From contig CANJKZ010000929.1 of the NCBI GenBank assembly GCA_947471745.1, forward strand, positions 868,001 to 932,000: a stretch of DNA of 64,000 nt. Direction: 5' to 3'. Shown one piece after another: positions 23,401 through 32,384 of this stretch. The stretch is from Closterium sp. Naga37s-1 (Eukaryota; Streptophyta; Zygnematophyceae; Desmidiales; Closteriaceae). The notes under the pieces were generated by a model, which saw only the letters and a list, made by a program, of their open reading frames with translations, was not told the origin of the DNA and did no database searches. Position 1 is the stretch's first letter; each line of letters opens with the position of its first letter. The position numbers and the translations under genes are program-made.

Positions 23401-23675
23401 CCTTCCCACCTCCCTCCCAATGACCTCCTTCTCATAACACACCTCCTCATCACTCCTCACTGCTGCCCTCCCCATTCCCTCCCAGCGACCGCCTGCTCAT
23501 AACGGACCTCTCCACGTTCGGCAGCACGGCAGCAGGGCTGGCGGGGCTGAACGGCTTCTCCATGGCGGTCACAGTGCTGCACAGCATGAAAGTTGACTGG
23601 CGCAACTCCTCCGGCCCCACGTGTCAGCCAGTCTCCTCCGAGCCCTGTGACCCCCTCGGTGGCAATGTCAAATGG
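20410..23675 (+). CDS. GT37 xyloglucan-type fucosyltransferase, C-terminal half (five exons)
   Basis: Golgi enzyme family that moves fucose from GDP-fucose to cell-wall polysaccharide or arabinogalactan side chains. Exons 20410-20541, 20906-21036, 22263-22469, 23083-23163 and 23486-23675 join in one frame (247 codons) with GT-AG introns and matching phases 0, 2, 2, 2. Exon 1 has VARYLLHPDNQLWDGI, a GT37 signature. Motif I (GVQ then IR) is split by intron 1. Exon 3 has VFVSSLNIHHLVDL. Exons 4 and 5 give EEGQMVSAVLDMWLLSF, then DRLLITDLSTFGS, the family's C-terminal donor-binding motif, followed by a Cys-containing region (SSEPCDPL). The transmembrane anchor and N-terminal catalytic half are not seen; the exon 1 acceptor is uncertain (20408-20420), and no terminal exon was found after 23675. 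It may be 5'-truncated by the minisatellite. Confidence 0.75.
20592..20837. repeat. 18-bp tandem repeat in fucosyltransferase intron 1
   Basis: About 14 copies of GAGTTCTCTGCCTGTGAG. Nearly every unit contains TGTGAG, which resembles a 5' splice site. The repeat lies 50 bp after the real donor (20542) and ends 70 bp before the exon 2 acceptor (20904-20905). As a multiple of 3 it keeps frames open (EFSACE repeat), but it lies in an intron by the exon joins used here. Confidence 0.9.
21141..22262 (+). promoter_or_regulatory. AG-free polypyrimidine zone before the exon 3 acceptor
   Basis: Reading every base from 21141 to 22260, the dinucleotide AG does not occur; the last one is at 21139-21140 and the next is the acceptor at 22261-22262. 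The stretch is dominated by C and T, so it acts in form as a single extended polypyrimidine tract and AG-exclusion zone ending at exon 3. The functional reading is inference. Confidence 0.7.
21280..22235. repeat. 38-bp pyrimidine-rich tandem repeat in fucosyltransferase intron 2
   Basis: About 25 copies of a 38-bp unit built from CTCCCCACCTTTCAACCTA followed by CTCCCCACCYCGTTCTCTG, with Y mostly C or T at one position. Purines on the plus strand are rare. All three plus frames are open, giving Pro/Ser/Leu-rich translations that I do not regard as proteins. Some units are shortened (near 21435 and 22040), which indicates slippage. Confidence 0.93.
22541..22915 (+). pseudogene. Two decayed copies of fucosyltransferase exon 3 end
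   Basis: 22541-22613 repeats the end of exon 3 (AGCACCACTACC, then GTGCAGGGCAGCACT, then TTGGCTTTTGGAC) but the donor GTGAGT has become ATGATT. 22841-22915 is a more diverged copy (CACGTGCAGGGAAGC, then CTGGGACAG). Both lie inside intron 3 and neither keeps the frame. They look like remains of local tandem duplications. Confidence 0.6.
22683..22790. repeat. Short GCTACCTTGAA tandem repeat
   Basis: Units of GCTACCTTGAA and the related GCCTCCAAGCTACCTTGA repeat about seven times within intron 3 of the fucosyltransferase gene. No other function is visible. Confidence 0.8.
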
Positions 23676-25889
23676 GTGAGCTGCTTGCAGCCAATAGCCA
23701 GGCAGACCACAGTGGCGTGGTATGGTATGGTGTGGTGTGGTGTGGTGTGGTGTGGTGTGATGTGCTGTGCTGTGGTGTCTAGTCTCTTTCTGAACTCCTA
23801 CAACATGTCATGGGCTGTCCACGAGCGATCCTCATCAAAACCGTGCAACCCCTTACCGGGCGATGCCACATGGGTGCCGTTCTCCACTGCTCCACTTTCC
23901 TCGTCCCTCTATGGACCCCCCTCCTTGGTGTTTTCCTATCTGACCACATATTTGGTGTCCTTCAATGATGCCCCGTGTCCATGTCGGTGAGAGTGATTTG
24001 TTTGTTTCTTGGAATGTCATGTTCTTGTGAGTGCGTGCATGGAGCTTTATTTTGGGCGCATGCGTTTTGGAGCTCGTGTGTGCAGGGTGGGTGCAAGAAT
24101 TTTCGGAGATTTGGAGCAAAACGCTGGTGGGAGAGGATGCCGGGGTTTGGAACTTGTCCGGGGATGGCGTTGGGATTGCAAAACAACATCCCTCTTGTGG
24201 GATAAGTGATGGTGAATCCTGCGGACATTTTGCAAATACCTTTGTATGTGTGAGACATCATACCTTCGTATTCCATTGACATTATTTTAATGAACACCCA
24301 ATTACTGTTGTGGTTTCTAGTTCAACTGAGATCATACCATTGACAATGCAAAAATCTACATTCCTTCACCTCCCACAAGAGTCCACGTTCATGGTTAGAG
24401 GACCAACCATGCTTAGGAACGAGCCGCCTCATTTTCATGCTCATAGTTTTCAAGATCTTGCTATGAATTAGGGCCCATGAATGAGCCGCCAAGTGACTCA
24501 GCAGGGTGCATACAACCAGCAGCAGAAAATACTGCGATGCGCTTCTCCAACGTGAGGGAACATCGCGCTATACACTTGAGAGTAGCGAGAGTCAACCTAC
24601 CAAAGCCCGAGAGACTGATGTCAACACCAATGACGATTCCGGAGCTCACCGACTGCTTCCGCGAGTTGTGGTCCCTGTGTTCCTATCACCATTCGGTTTA
24701 GGAACCGGCCTTTGCTGAACCATGATGCCCAGCCACCCTCTCCACACAATAATATCACTAAGTAGGCGTAACGGTTGAAAGAAAGTTCACTTGCTGTACA
24801 TGCTCAAGACTCTACTTGGTCTATCCATTCTTTCGCATTAAAAACTTGCAGGTGTACAACCTCTTACCACGGGGAGAGTGGCAGAGGGCCAAGGAGCGTC
24901 TTACTGTCACAAGTTGTTGTAAGGGAGGCTGCCTTAAAGTATCCAAGAAACCCGGCTTGGGCTGCGATTCCGTTCTTGCGATGGCCGGCCTCTCATCGGC
25001 TCCGCCCTCCAGGCGCCGCGCTCCATCGATTCGCTCCGGTGCAGCTCTCGTCCGCGCTTCCCAGACGACGCCGTCGCCCCTGTTTCCACAGCCACGGCCG
25101 GCAAGTCTCCTTGGCTATAACGTCTGGCCGGAGGTCGGTAGACCTCACCCCTTCCCGACTCCACGGTGACAGAAGTCCTGCCTGTCTCAGGCTCTGCCGA
25201 GCCTTCGCTCGTCTTCTCCCCTTGCATCGCCGCTAGCCCAGGGCTAACTTCTCTCGTCTTAGGCTGATATACTCCGCCTGAGCGTAGCTCCATGTTCTAC
25301 GCGACACCTTGTTTCTTTGTCGAAAAATCCCCCACTTCCCTGACTGACTCCTGCATCGGGCTGGCCTAACTATGAAGATAGCAGAGGCACAAAATTCCAC
25401 TCAAGCAGGAAACAAAGAAACAAGCACAGAACTGATAGGCCTAGATAGCTATATACAATGTAACCTCTGCCTAGCCCTACAGCAACGAGCACTGCCACAC
25501 GGGACGCTCGCTGCCTGCCCTCTGGCCTGTTTTATCAAGCAGGATATATACAAGCAAGCAGATCACACGGTCACCAGCCCATGCTATGTACAGAGACGCA
25601 TCTCCACCGTGCGCTTCCCATCCAAACCCTCGCGAGGTCCAACCTGCCAACTGTCCTCGACTCCTCCGCTCTTGCGGTTTGTATGCATGCGCGTTTGCAC
25701 CCCCTCACGCCTTCACCACGCCTTCCCACTCCTGCCTGCCAAGCCATCATCCCTCGTCCAGCCTCCGCACCCGCCTTGCAACTCTTCGCTATGACTCCCG
25801 CGAGCTACACCCCGATCTTGCTACACCTGTTCTGTTACACGAATCACTGGATTGTTATTCCATGATAAGTGTGACAACGCTCCCCCATG
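23676..25889. other. Region after the fucosyltransferase exons, no supported gene
   Basis: About 23716-23770 is a short TGGTG/TGGTATGG repeat. About 23800-23885 resembles a diverged copy of the last fucosyltransferase exon (SSSKPCNPLPGDATW against SSEPCDPLGGNVKW). The rest, to 25889, has short frames in several phases without recognisable domains and no clear terminal exon. Part of 24800-25880 could be the 5' leader of the non-LTR relic that follows. Confidence 0.4.
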
Positions 25890-26933
25890 GACCGAGGGCG
25901 TGGAAACGCGAAGCCGCGCGACGGGAGGCAGAATCACCTGGGGACCGCCGAATGGCGGCCGATCGGGAGTAAGGGCACTGTGGTTGCCGGCGGGACGCAC
26001 AAGCGCAATCCACGCGGACGAGGCGGAAGCAACGGAGCGGGCAGAACCGGCGCGCGCGGGGAGCAGGGCGGGGATCGAGGAGAAGGGGAGGAAGAGGCCC
26101 CATCGTGGGCGGAGAGCCAGTGCTGGTCAGATCTAGAACGTGGCGGGAGCACCACAACAGCCCTGAACAAGAGCAGGAGGTGGCGAATGAGGAGGAAGGC
26201 AGCCATGACAACGGCGATAGCGGGAGCGAATTTAACCCCGAACACGAAGAGAACTTCGAAGAAGCCTCACAAGGTGAGGATGGGGAGGACGAATTGGCCA
26301 TAAGGGGCAGAGTGAGGAACAGATAAGGTGGGAGAAACGAAGCGGAGCAACCAGGAGAGGAAGCAGCGGCGGCAGCAACACAGCAGGAACCAGCATACGT
26401 CATCCATCCGACCTAGCGAATGATGCTGAAATATGGGAACAGGTTGCGTCATGGGATCCAACCAGGCTCCAGTAGAGTAACCAGCCCTTTCTGGTTCGAC
26501 CGGCTGCCACCTAAGCTCCTGGAGAGCTACACCCAATGCCTACTCACCCCACTCCTGAGGTTATCCAAATATCCCGACTGCACAGGAGGTTGGAAAGTGC
26601 TACTGTTTCTGCCGAGGCTGACACTACAACCACTACCAGAGCCAGTGGAAGGAAATCGGTGGGCTGAGATCGAGTACCAGCTACACCAATTCAGGCTCGG
26701 CAGATGGGAAACACTCTACACCGACGCAAGTGTCATCCCCGACACAGGAAGTCCGATACGACACCAGTTGGACGACGCAGGGCTGTGTGCAAGACCTGAA
26801 GGACTCGTCAAGACGGGCAACATATCAAAAGCAGTCGCCGCGTTACATGTAACACCTTTGGCAGATACACCGCCAGAGACACTCGCGGCACTTCGCGCAA
26901 AACACCCCCTCGCGGAAACACCAACGCCCGCTG
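25890..26933 (+). pseudogene. R2-like non-LTR retrotransposon relic (element I), N-terminal part
   Basis: The segment from about 26400 reads PSDLANDAEIWEQVASWD, then LLESYTQCLLTPLLRLSKYP, WKVLLFLPRLTLQP, and ARPEGLVKTGNISKAVAAL with RAKHPLAE. These are the same blocks, in the same order, that precede the reverse transcriptase in elements G and H (for example QLFSLALLTPLLHLS and LLLFLPRLTL). There is a TAG near 26484 and a frameshift near 26515. The RT core is absent because the 3' LTR of element C starts at 26934. Upstream, 25890-26400 is Gly/Arg/Glu-rich in the same direction. It is diverged from G and H, so it belongs to a related older subfamily. Confidence 0.6.
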
Positions 26934-27052
26934 TGTGAAAAATGAACGAGGAATGAGATCAACTAGGAAGCAGGTGGGTACAAATATGAAAACCTAAAAG
27001 AGTTGTACCCCATATTGTCAACCCCACTACGGCCTACAATATGGTTCTGACA
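26934..27052 (-). repeat. 3' LTR of copia element C (119 bp)
   Basis: On the minus strand it begins TGTCAGAACCATATTG and ends TTTTTCACA, preceded by the polypurine tract CTATGGGGGTG (27053-27063). It shares blocks (ATATGGGGTACAAC, TTGTACCCACCTGCTT) with the LTRs of F. Its outer end interrupts the R2-like relic I. Confidence 0.9.
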
Positions 27053-27271
27053 CACCCCCATAGGCAAAGTGGGGGACAAGTAAGAGAACAAGACAAGGTC
27101 AAGCTCAGGGTGGATCACAACGTCACCACATATTCCGAGCACAAGTTCAAGGCCACAAGGCCAGTTCACATGCAGAATTATAAATCAAGGTGAACAAGCA
27201 AGACAGTGATCTCAACCTAACAAGGGACAGCAAGCAGGTGCATGTATATATAGATCACAGTACAAGCAAAG

Positions 27272-27706
27272 TCAAGAGGTGAGTAAGTGAGGCCCTACAG
27301 GCACAAGACCTAGCATAGTACAGAAACGCTGATGATCACAAGGCTGAAGTGCCTTGGTGAAGATATCAGCAGTGTTGGCCCGAGAGGCCACGTAAGCAAG
27401 ACGAAGCTGGCCACGCTGCTGCAACTCTCGAGGAAGGAAGTAGCGCAGAGCAATGTGCTTCGTTCGGTGCTCCAGTCTGTGCTCCTGACACAAGGCCAGC
27501 ATGGCCTTGTTGTCGACGTACAGAACTGGAGGAGAACGAGGCGCCTCTCCCAAGTCGGTCAGCAGGTAGGTGAGCCAGCGTAACTTCTGTGCAGCCATGG
27601 CCCAGCGTAGATCTCAGCCTAACAACTGGAGCTGAGAACAGAGGACGAGTGGGTAGACCGCCACAAAACAGAGCCGGAACCAAGGCTGAAGGTGTAACCC
27701 TGTGAC
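27272..27706 (-). pseudogene. Copia element C, RNase H end
   Basis: The minus strand encodes the last part of the polyprotein: QGYTF near 27700, QKLRWLTYLLTDLGE, YVDNKAMLALCQEHRLEHRTKHIALRYF, ANTADIFTKALQPCDHQRF, ending LLTS and TGA at 27272. There is a frameshift near 27600 between SSCEAEIYAG-like sequence and MAAQKLRW. The left boundary with element D is at 27706/27707. Confidence 0.9.
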
Positions 27707-27846
27707 TGTCACAATGTAAAAGTTAACTAAAAAACAGAAAGTACAAACAAGATATATGAAAACCTAACCCTAGTGCAAGTACAAAAATATCACAAGGGAG
27801 AACACCTAGACTAGAACTACACAAGCTATAGAAATATAGTTTGACA
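27707..27846 (-). repeat. 3' LTR of copia element D (140 bp)
   Basis: On the minus strand it starts TGTCAAACTATATTTC and ends TTACATTGTGACA. It pairs with 34768-34907, with two substitutions between the copies. Confidence 0.95.
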
Positions 27847-28062
27847 CACCCCCATAGTCTAGGTGACGGTAGTCCTGTAGAAACAACAAGAGCAAGCAAC
27901 GGTCACAGGACCAGTCCACAAGAACAAGACAAATCTCAGGGTGGAGCTCAAAGTCACCACACACTCCGAGAACAAGCAAGAGGCCACAAGGCCAGTCCAC
28001 ATGCAGGTATATAGCAAATATATATAGATGCAAGAGTACAAGACATGCAGGACAATGCATCT

Positions 28063-30072
28063 CTACGTAAGCAAGTGAGGACGGGCAGGCACAAGGCCAA
28101 GCTGGGTGCAGAAACGCTGGTGGTCACAAGGCGGCAACGCCTTGGTGAAGATATCTGCAGTGTTGGCCTCAGAGACCACACGGACCACGCGGGCCTGGCC
28201 ACGCTGCTGCAACTCACGCAGAAGGAAGTAACGAAGCTGGATGTGCTTCGCCTTCCCAACCAGTCGGGGCTCCTCACACAACAGGACAGCAGACCTGTTG
28301 TCGGCGAACAAGACTGGGGGAGAGCGAGGCCGCTCACCAAGGTCGGTGAGAAGGAAAGACAGCCAGCGAAGCTCCTGAGCGGCCATGGCCGCGGCGTACA
28401 CCTCGGCCTCACAGCTGGAACCGGCGACAGACGACGCCCGAGTCGACCGCCACGAAACAGCACCTGCCCCGAGGCTAAAGGAGTACCCCTGTGTAGACCG
28501 ACGCGTCTCCGCGTCGTCGGCCCACGACGAGTCCGAGTAACCTGTAAGTGTAACTCGCTGCTTCCCTCCAAGGACACCTGATGTACTCGCCACATACTTC
28601 GCCACCCTCTTAGCCGCGTACCAGTGGGAAGGTCGGTGTCTCCCAGGCGCAACAAAGCGCGCAAGGACGCTAAGAGGGTAAGCTAGGTCTGGGCGAGTGC
28701 AGGTCATCAGGTACATGAGACAACCCACCAGCTCAGGATATGGACCGCTGGACTCAAATGGCTCGTCCGAAGGTGGAGTCGTGAGCCCATGATCCACACC
28801 AAGAGGGGTGAGCTGTACCTTGGAGAACGGGAAGCGAAACCGCTTGAGGATCTGCTCGACCATATGCGACTGAGTCAGCGTAATGGTGCGAGCTGCCCTG
28901 TCCCTAGTGATCTGCAGGCCAAGGTAGTGCTGCAGCTCACCAAGGTCAGTGCAAATGTGTCTCCTCAGCAGTTCCTCCTTCACGGAGGCCAGCGCGCGTC
29001 GGTCGGGAGTGGTGAACACCAGGTCGTGGACGTAGACCAGGACAAAGAACGGGGTCGAGCCACGGCGAACGAACAGTGACGGGTCAGCAGACGACGGAAA
29101 GAAGTCAAGAGCTGCAAGGGTCGAGCGAAGTGTGTCGTGCCACTCACGTGGAGCCTGACGCAGGCCGTAGACTGGTCGACGCAGCTGCCACTGGGTCCCA
29201 GGTGGGAAAGAGCCAGTAAAGCCAGGCGGGCGACGCAGCCAGATCTGCTCGTGCAGGCTCCCCTGAAGGAACGCGGTGGAAAAGTCCAAGGAGTGCAACT
29301 CGTAGTCGCGCTGGGCAGCAATATGCAGCAACACCCGAAGGGTACTCATCTTCGGCGTGGGAGCGAAGGTCTGGAAGAAGTCCACCCCCTCTCGCTGACT
29401 GAAGCCTCTCGCCACATAGCGCGCCTTGAACACAGGTGGTGATCCAGGCGGCCGCTTCACCTTGTAGAGCCATCGGCCACTGACGACGTTCGTCCCACGT
29501 GGTGGGACTGCGTCGACGTAAGTGCCTGTGGACCTAAAAGATGCCATCTCTGCCTCCTCAGCTGCTATCCAGTACGAAGCCCAGGGTCCTGAGATCGCCT
29601 CGGCGTGAGTGCGAGGGATCGGGATGTCAAGGGCGTCTGGATCCCCCTCAGGGGCAAGTAGCATGGCGCAGAGATGAGGAACAGCGGCCGCAAGGAAACC
29701 AAGCTCGAACTGCCTGTTCTCGAGGACCTCCAGGGGAAAGACAGGAGCACCCCCAGAGAACGGAGAACGAGCAGGGCCACTCACCACGTGAGCGGCGTAG
29801 TCAAGGCGGTGGGAAGAGGCATAGCCAGCGACAGTGGTAACAAGAGCTGAGACAGACGACAGAGGTGCAGTCGGGTGAGTGACCAACGCGGACAAAACAC
29901 GGGAGACGACAGGACGGGAGGCACGGAGGTAGTCGGACAACGGGTCGTGAAGCACAGTGAGGGACGACTCAGGGGGCTGTGGAAGGACAGGAGGAGGTGG
30001 AACACGGGAGCGAAGAACAAGGTGGAACGGACCGTCTGCACGGTAACGGGACCGACGACGCTCTGGGGACAC
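28063..30072 (-). CDS. Copia element D polyprotein, RT and RNase H part
   Basis: 669 open codons on the minus strand. In order: Ser/Pro/Arg-rich linker; RT from AEMASFRSTGTYVDAVPP through KARYVARGFSQREGVDFFQTF, DFSTAFLQGSLHEQIW and the active-site box; then CTRPDLAYPLSVLARFVAPGRH; then RNase H (YSDSSWADD, SSCEAEVYAA, FADNRSAVLL, ANTADIFTKALPPCDHQRF). It ends LLT with TAG, one codon earlier than its relatives. The active-site box reads YVHDLV where relatives have YVDDLV (CAC from minus strand 29028-29026), so a catalytic Asp is replaced by His and polymerase activity should be lost. It continues in frame upstream after two TAGs. Confidence 0.9.
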   Translation of the reverse strand: MSPERRRSRYRADGPFHLVLRSRVPPPPVLPQPPESSLTVLHDPLSDYLRASRPVVSRVLSALVTHPTAPLSSVSALVTTVAGYASSHRLDYAAHVVSGPARSPFSGGAPVFPLEVLENRQFELGFLAAAVPHLCAMLLAPEGDPDALDIPIPRTHAEAISGPWASYWIAAEEAEMASFRSTGTYVDAVPPRGTNVVSGRWLYKVKRPPGSPPVFKARYVARGFSQREGVDFFQTFAPTPKMSTLRVLLHIAAQRDYELHSLDFSTAFLQGSLHEQIWLRRPPGFTGSFPPGTQWQLRRPVYGLRQAPREWHDTLRSTLAALDFFPSSADPSLFVRRGSTPFFVLVYVHDLVFTTPDRRALASVKEELLRRHICTDLGELQHYLGLQITRDRAARTITLTQSHMVEQILKRFRFPFSKVQLTPLGVDHGLTTPPSDEPFESSGPYPELVGCLMYLMTCTRPDLAYPLSVLARFVAPGRHRPSHWYAAKRVAKYVASTSGVLGGKQRVTLTGYSDSSWADDAETRRSTQGYSFSLGAGAVSWRSTRASSVAGSSCEAEVYAAAMAAQELRWLSFLLTDLGERPRSPPVLFADNRSAVLLCEEPRLVGKAKHIQLRYFLLRELQQRGQARVVRVVSEANTADIFTKALPPCDHQRFCTQLGLVPARPHLLT

Positions 30073-30239
30073 AGCACGACTGAGGGGGGAACGACGAGTC
30101 CACTGGGACGAGGAAAGGGACTCAACAGGGGGAACAGGCGGGGACGGTAGGGGACCACGAACAAAGCGTGCAGGTGCTGGGTCGGGGAGGTCGCGTAGTC
30201 GCAGTCGCTGCTGCTCCGCCTCCTCTGGCGTCTGCTGCG

Positions 30240-30587
30240 ACGGTACCGGCCCCTGCTACTGCTCCTGTGGCTCCGCCTCTGCCCTCTCCTGCTGCGACTG
30301 CAGCTGCACCCGCTGCTGCGACTGGGACTCCTGCGCTACCCTCTCCTGCTGCGGCCGTGAATCCTCCTCTAATCTCTCCTGCTGGGTCTGTAACTGCACC
30401 TATTGCTGCGGGTGGGACTCCTGCTCTACCCTCTCCTGGTGCGGCCGGGACTGCTCCTCTAATCTCTCCTGCTGTGTCTGTAACTGCACCTGCTGCTGCG
30501 GGCGGGACTCCTGCTCTACTCTCTCCTGCTGCGTCCGTGACTCCTCCTCTACACTCTCCTGCTGCGGCTGTGACTCCCCCTCTACTC

Positions 30588-30634
<47 letters not shown>

Positions 30635-30640
30635 GCCCTC
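30240..30640 (-). repeat. Gln/Glu-rich coding repeat with a (CAG)n tract in element D
   Basis: The linker between integrase and RT contains a tandem repeat encoding variants of QQERVEQESRPQQ and QVQLQTQQERLEEQSRP. It is preceded by about 14 CAG codons in a row (plus-strand CTG, about 30593-30634), giving a polyglutamine run. The sequence is within the polyprotein frame but holds two TAG codons (30400-30402 and near 30257), both in a Gln-rich setting. Confidence 0.85.
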
Positions 30641-32024
30641 TCAAACCGCTCATGCTCCTCCCTCTCCAACCGAAGGAGACGCTGCTCACGGGTCAGGAAA
30701 CGTACAGTGCGCGGTGTAGGTGCCACAGTGCCAGTGCCTCCAGCTCCAGCACCCCCAAAACCAGCACCTCCAACACCGACACCCCCGGGGCCTCCAGTAC
30801 CTCCCGCAGGAACACCCCCAGGCTCCGCAGCAACCGGCGGCAGAGAAGGACGAGGAGGAAACTGCGGGACGGACGGGAAGCCAGGGGGTGAGGCGGGGCG
30901 AGGCTGCCGACTCGAGGCTGCCGTGTCCTCCACAGGAGTGACCTCCACGCCCACAACCCCTGCACCCCCAGAACCGACACCACCAGCTCCTGCAGCCCCA
31001 GTACCCTCACCCTCCGCAACTGCACCTCCCGCACCCCCAGACACGACAGGGACTGGACGCTGCGGGGGGGACGACTGCGGAGTGACGTGCGACACACCTG
31101 ACGGGGCAGGACGCGAAGGGGGTGGAGCTACCGGGGCGACTGGGGGAGGCTCAAGGGTGAGGAACAGCGGGGGGGAAAAGACCTCAGTACCTCGGTGGGG
31201 GCGACTCCTGTAGTAACAGACAGACTCGTCGAACGTGACGTCCTGAGAAGCGAAGAAACCGCAGGTGACCGGGTCGTAGAACACCCAGCCGGAGGCGTCC
31301 AAAGGGAAGCCAAGAAAGACGCAGGCACGAGTGCGCGGAGACAACTTGTTCGCGCCAGGGGCGCGAACGTGAGCCAGACAACCCCAGACACGGAAGTCAG
31401 CTGCTACACCCTGTAAACCTGACCAGAGAGAGACCGGCGTCACCCGTGGTCGTGAGTCACTGGGCCACAGGTTCAGCTGGTGCGCGGCGTAGCGGACCGC
31501 CTGATGCCACAAGAACTGAGGGGCACCAGCATGGCACATGGAGGTCCGGGCAACCTCCATGACCAGGCCGATGCGACGCTCGGCTACCCCGTTCTGCTGC
31601 GGCGAGGCTGGTAGCGTGTACGACTGAATGACTCCCCGACCCTGACAGAACCTCTCCAAACGAGTGGAAGAAAACTCACCACCACGATCCGATTGTAGGC
31701 GAAGCCCACACAGACCCTGGGCACCACCCCATGCTAGTAGCCACGGCTCGAGAACAGTAGGCACGTCGGCCTTCCGTCGCAAGGGGAAAACCGTGGTGTA
31801 GCGGGAGTAGTCGTCCACCACAATCAGGAAGTAGCGCTCCTGACGTGGTCCAAGGACCGGGGAGGGGCCCCAGACGTCCAAGTGCAGGGTCTGGAAGGGA
31901 GCCGTGGTGGGGGGGAACGAGGAGGAGTGAGGGGCAGCGCGCTGCCGACCCTCGACGCAAGGAGTGCACAGCGGCGCAGGCGAGCGAGGAAGCGGGGCAA
32001 GCGACTCTGGGAGACCTGAGACCA
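30400..32024 (-). pseudogene. Copia element D integrase
   Basis: Integrase core with the D,D,E triad in the order LHLDVWGP, LQSDRGGEF and NGVAERRIG, preceded by the zinc-type CTPCVEGRQR segment. The C-terminal part (VWGCLAHVRAP, CVFLGFPLDASGWVFYDP, SQDVTFDESVCYYR) matches copia integrase. A long Pro/Gly/Ala-rich linker follows. The N-terminal GAG-pre-integrase segment continues on the other side of the inserted terminal-repeat element (from 32385), joining as ARYRLV then SGLPES. Confidence 0.88.
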
Positions 32025-32379
32025 TGTCCAGTTCGCTAACCAACTGGGCTAAAAGGGCATGTTTCCTTGGTGGGTCAGCGCACCCATACCCCCCCAGGAC
32101 GACACCTGTAGCCCTTGGGGAGACCACTTCGGGCCATTCCAGTGTCCACTTCCAACACTCCCCTCACTGGGAGGGCCCACCACTAGGGCACAGGAAGTCG
32201 CCAACAGCAGGAATCGAACCCCGGTCCTCCACGCTCACCGCACCATGTCCAGTTCGCTAACCAACTGGGCTAAAAGGGCATGTTTCCTTGGTGGGTTAGC
32301 GCACCCATACCCCCCCAAGGACGACACCTGTAGCCCTTGGGGAGACCACTTCGGGCCATTCCAGTGTCCACTTCCAACA
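32025..32379 (-). mobile_element. 355-bp TRIM-like element with tRNA-type promoter boxes
   Basis: Two direct terminal repeats, 32025-32157 (133 bp) and 32246-32379 (134 bp), differ by one substitution and one indel. Each begins TG and ends CA on the minus strand (TGTTGGAAGTGG to GAACTGGACA). They flank an 88-bp internal region. The flanks carry a 5-bp target duplication, GACCA (32020-32024 and 32380-32384), and removal restores the copia frame. Directly after the 5' LTR the internal region starts TGGTGCGGTGAGCG, in the primer-site position; before the 3' LTR is the purine-rich AGTGAGGGGAG. There is no coding capacity. This is the layout of a terminal-repeat retrotransposon in miniature. A tandem tRNA-derived SINE dimer is the alternative, but LTR-like ends and a 5-bp duplication argue against it. 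Confidence 0.8.
32210..32272 (-). promoter_or_regulatory. tRNA-type RNA polymerase III A and B boxes
   Basis: On the minus strand TAGCCCAGTTGG (32272-32261) fits the A-box consensus TRGCNNAGYNGG at every position, and GGTTCGATTCC (32220-32210) fits the B-box consensus GGTTCGANTCC at every position. Start-to-start distance is 52 bp, within the usual tRNA range. The A box lies in the end of the 5' LTR and the B box in the internal region. The flanking bases do not form a full tRNA cloverleaf, so this is not a tRNA gene. Confidence 0.7.
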
Positions 32380-32384
32380 GACCA

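Noticed and set aside
24477..24701. 74-codon plus-strand frame beginning MNEPPSDSAGC
   Set aside because: Reads plausibly in places but overlaps another frame of equal length, has no domain I recognise and no neighbouring exon signals.
32195..32290. Possible tRNA gene on the minus strand
   Set aside because: A and B boxes are perfect, but acceptor and anticodon stems do not pair; the boxes belong to a repeated 355-bp element.
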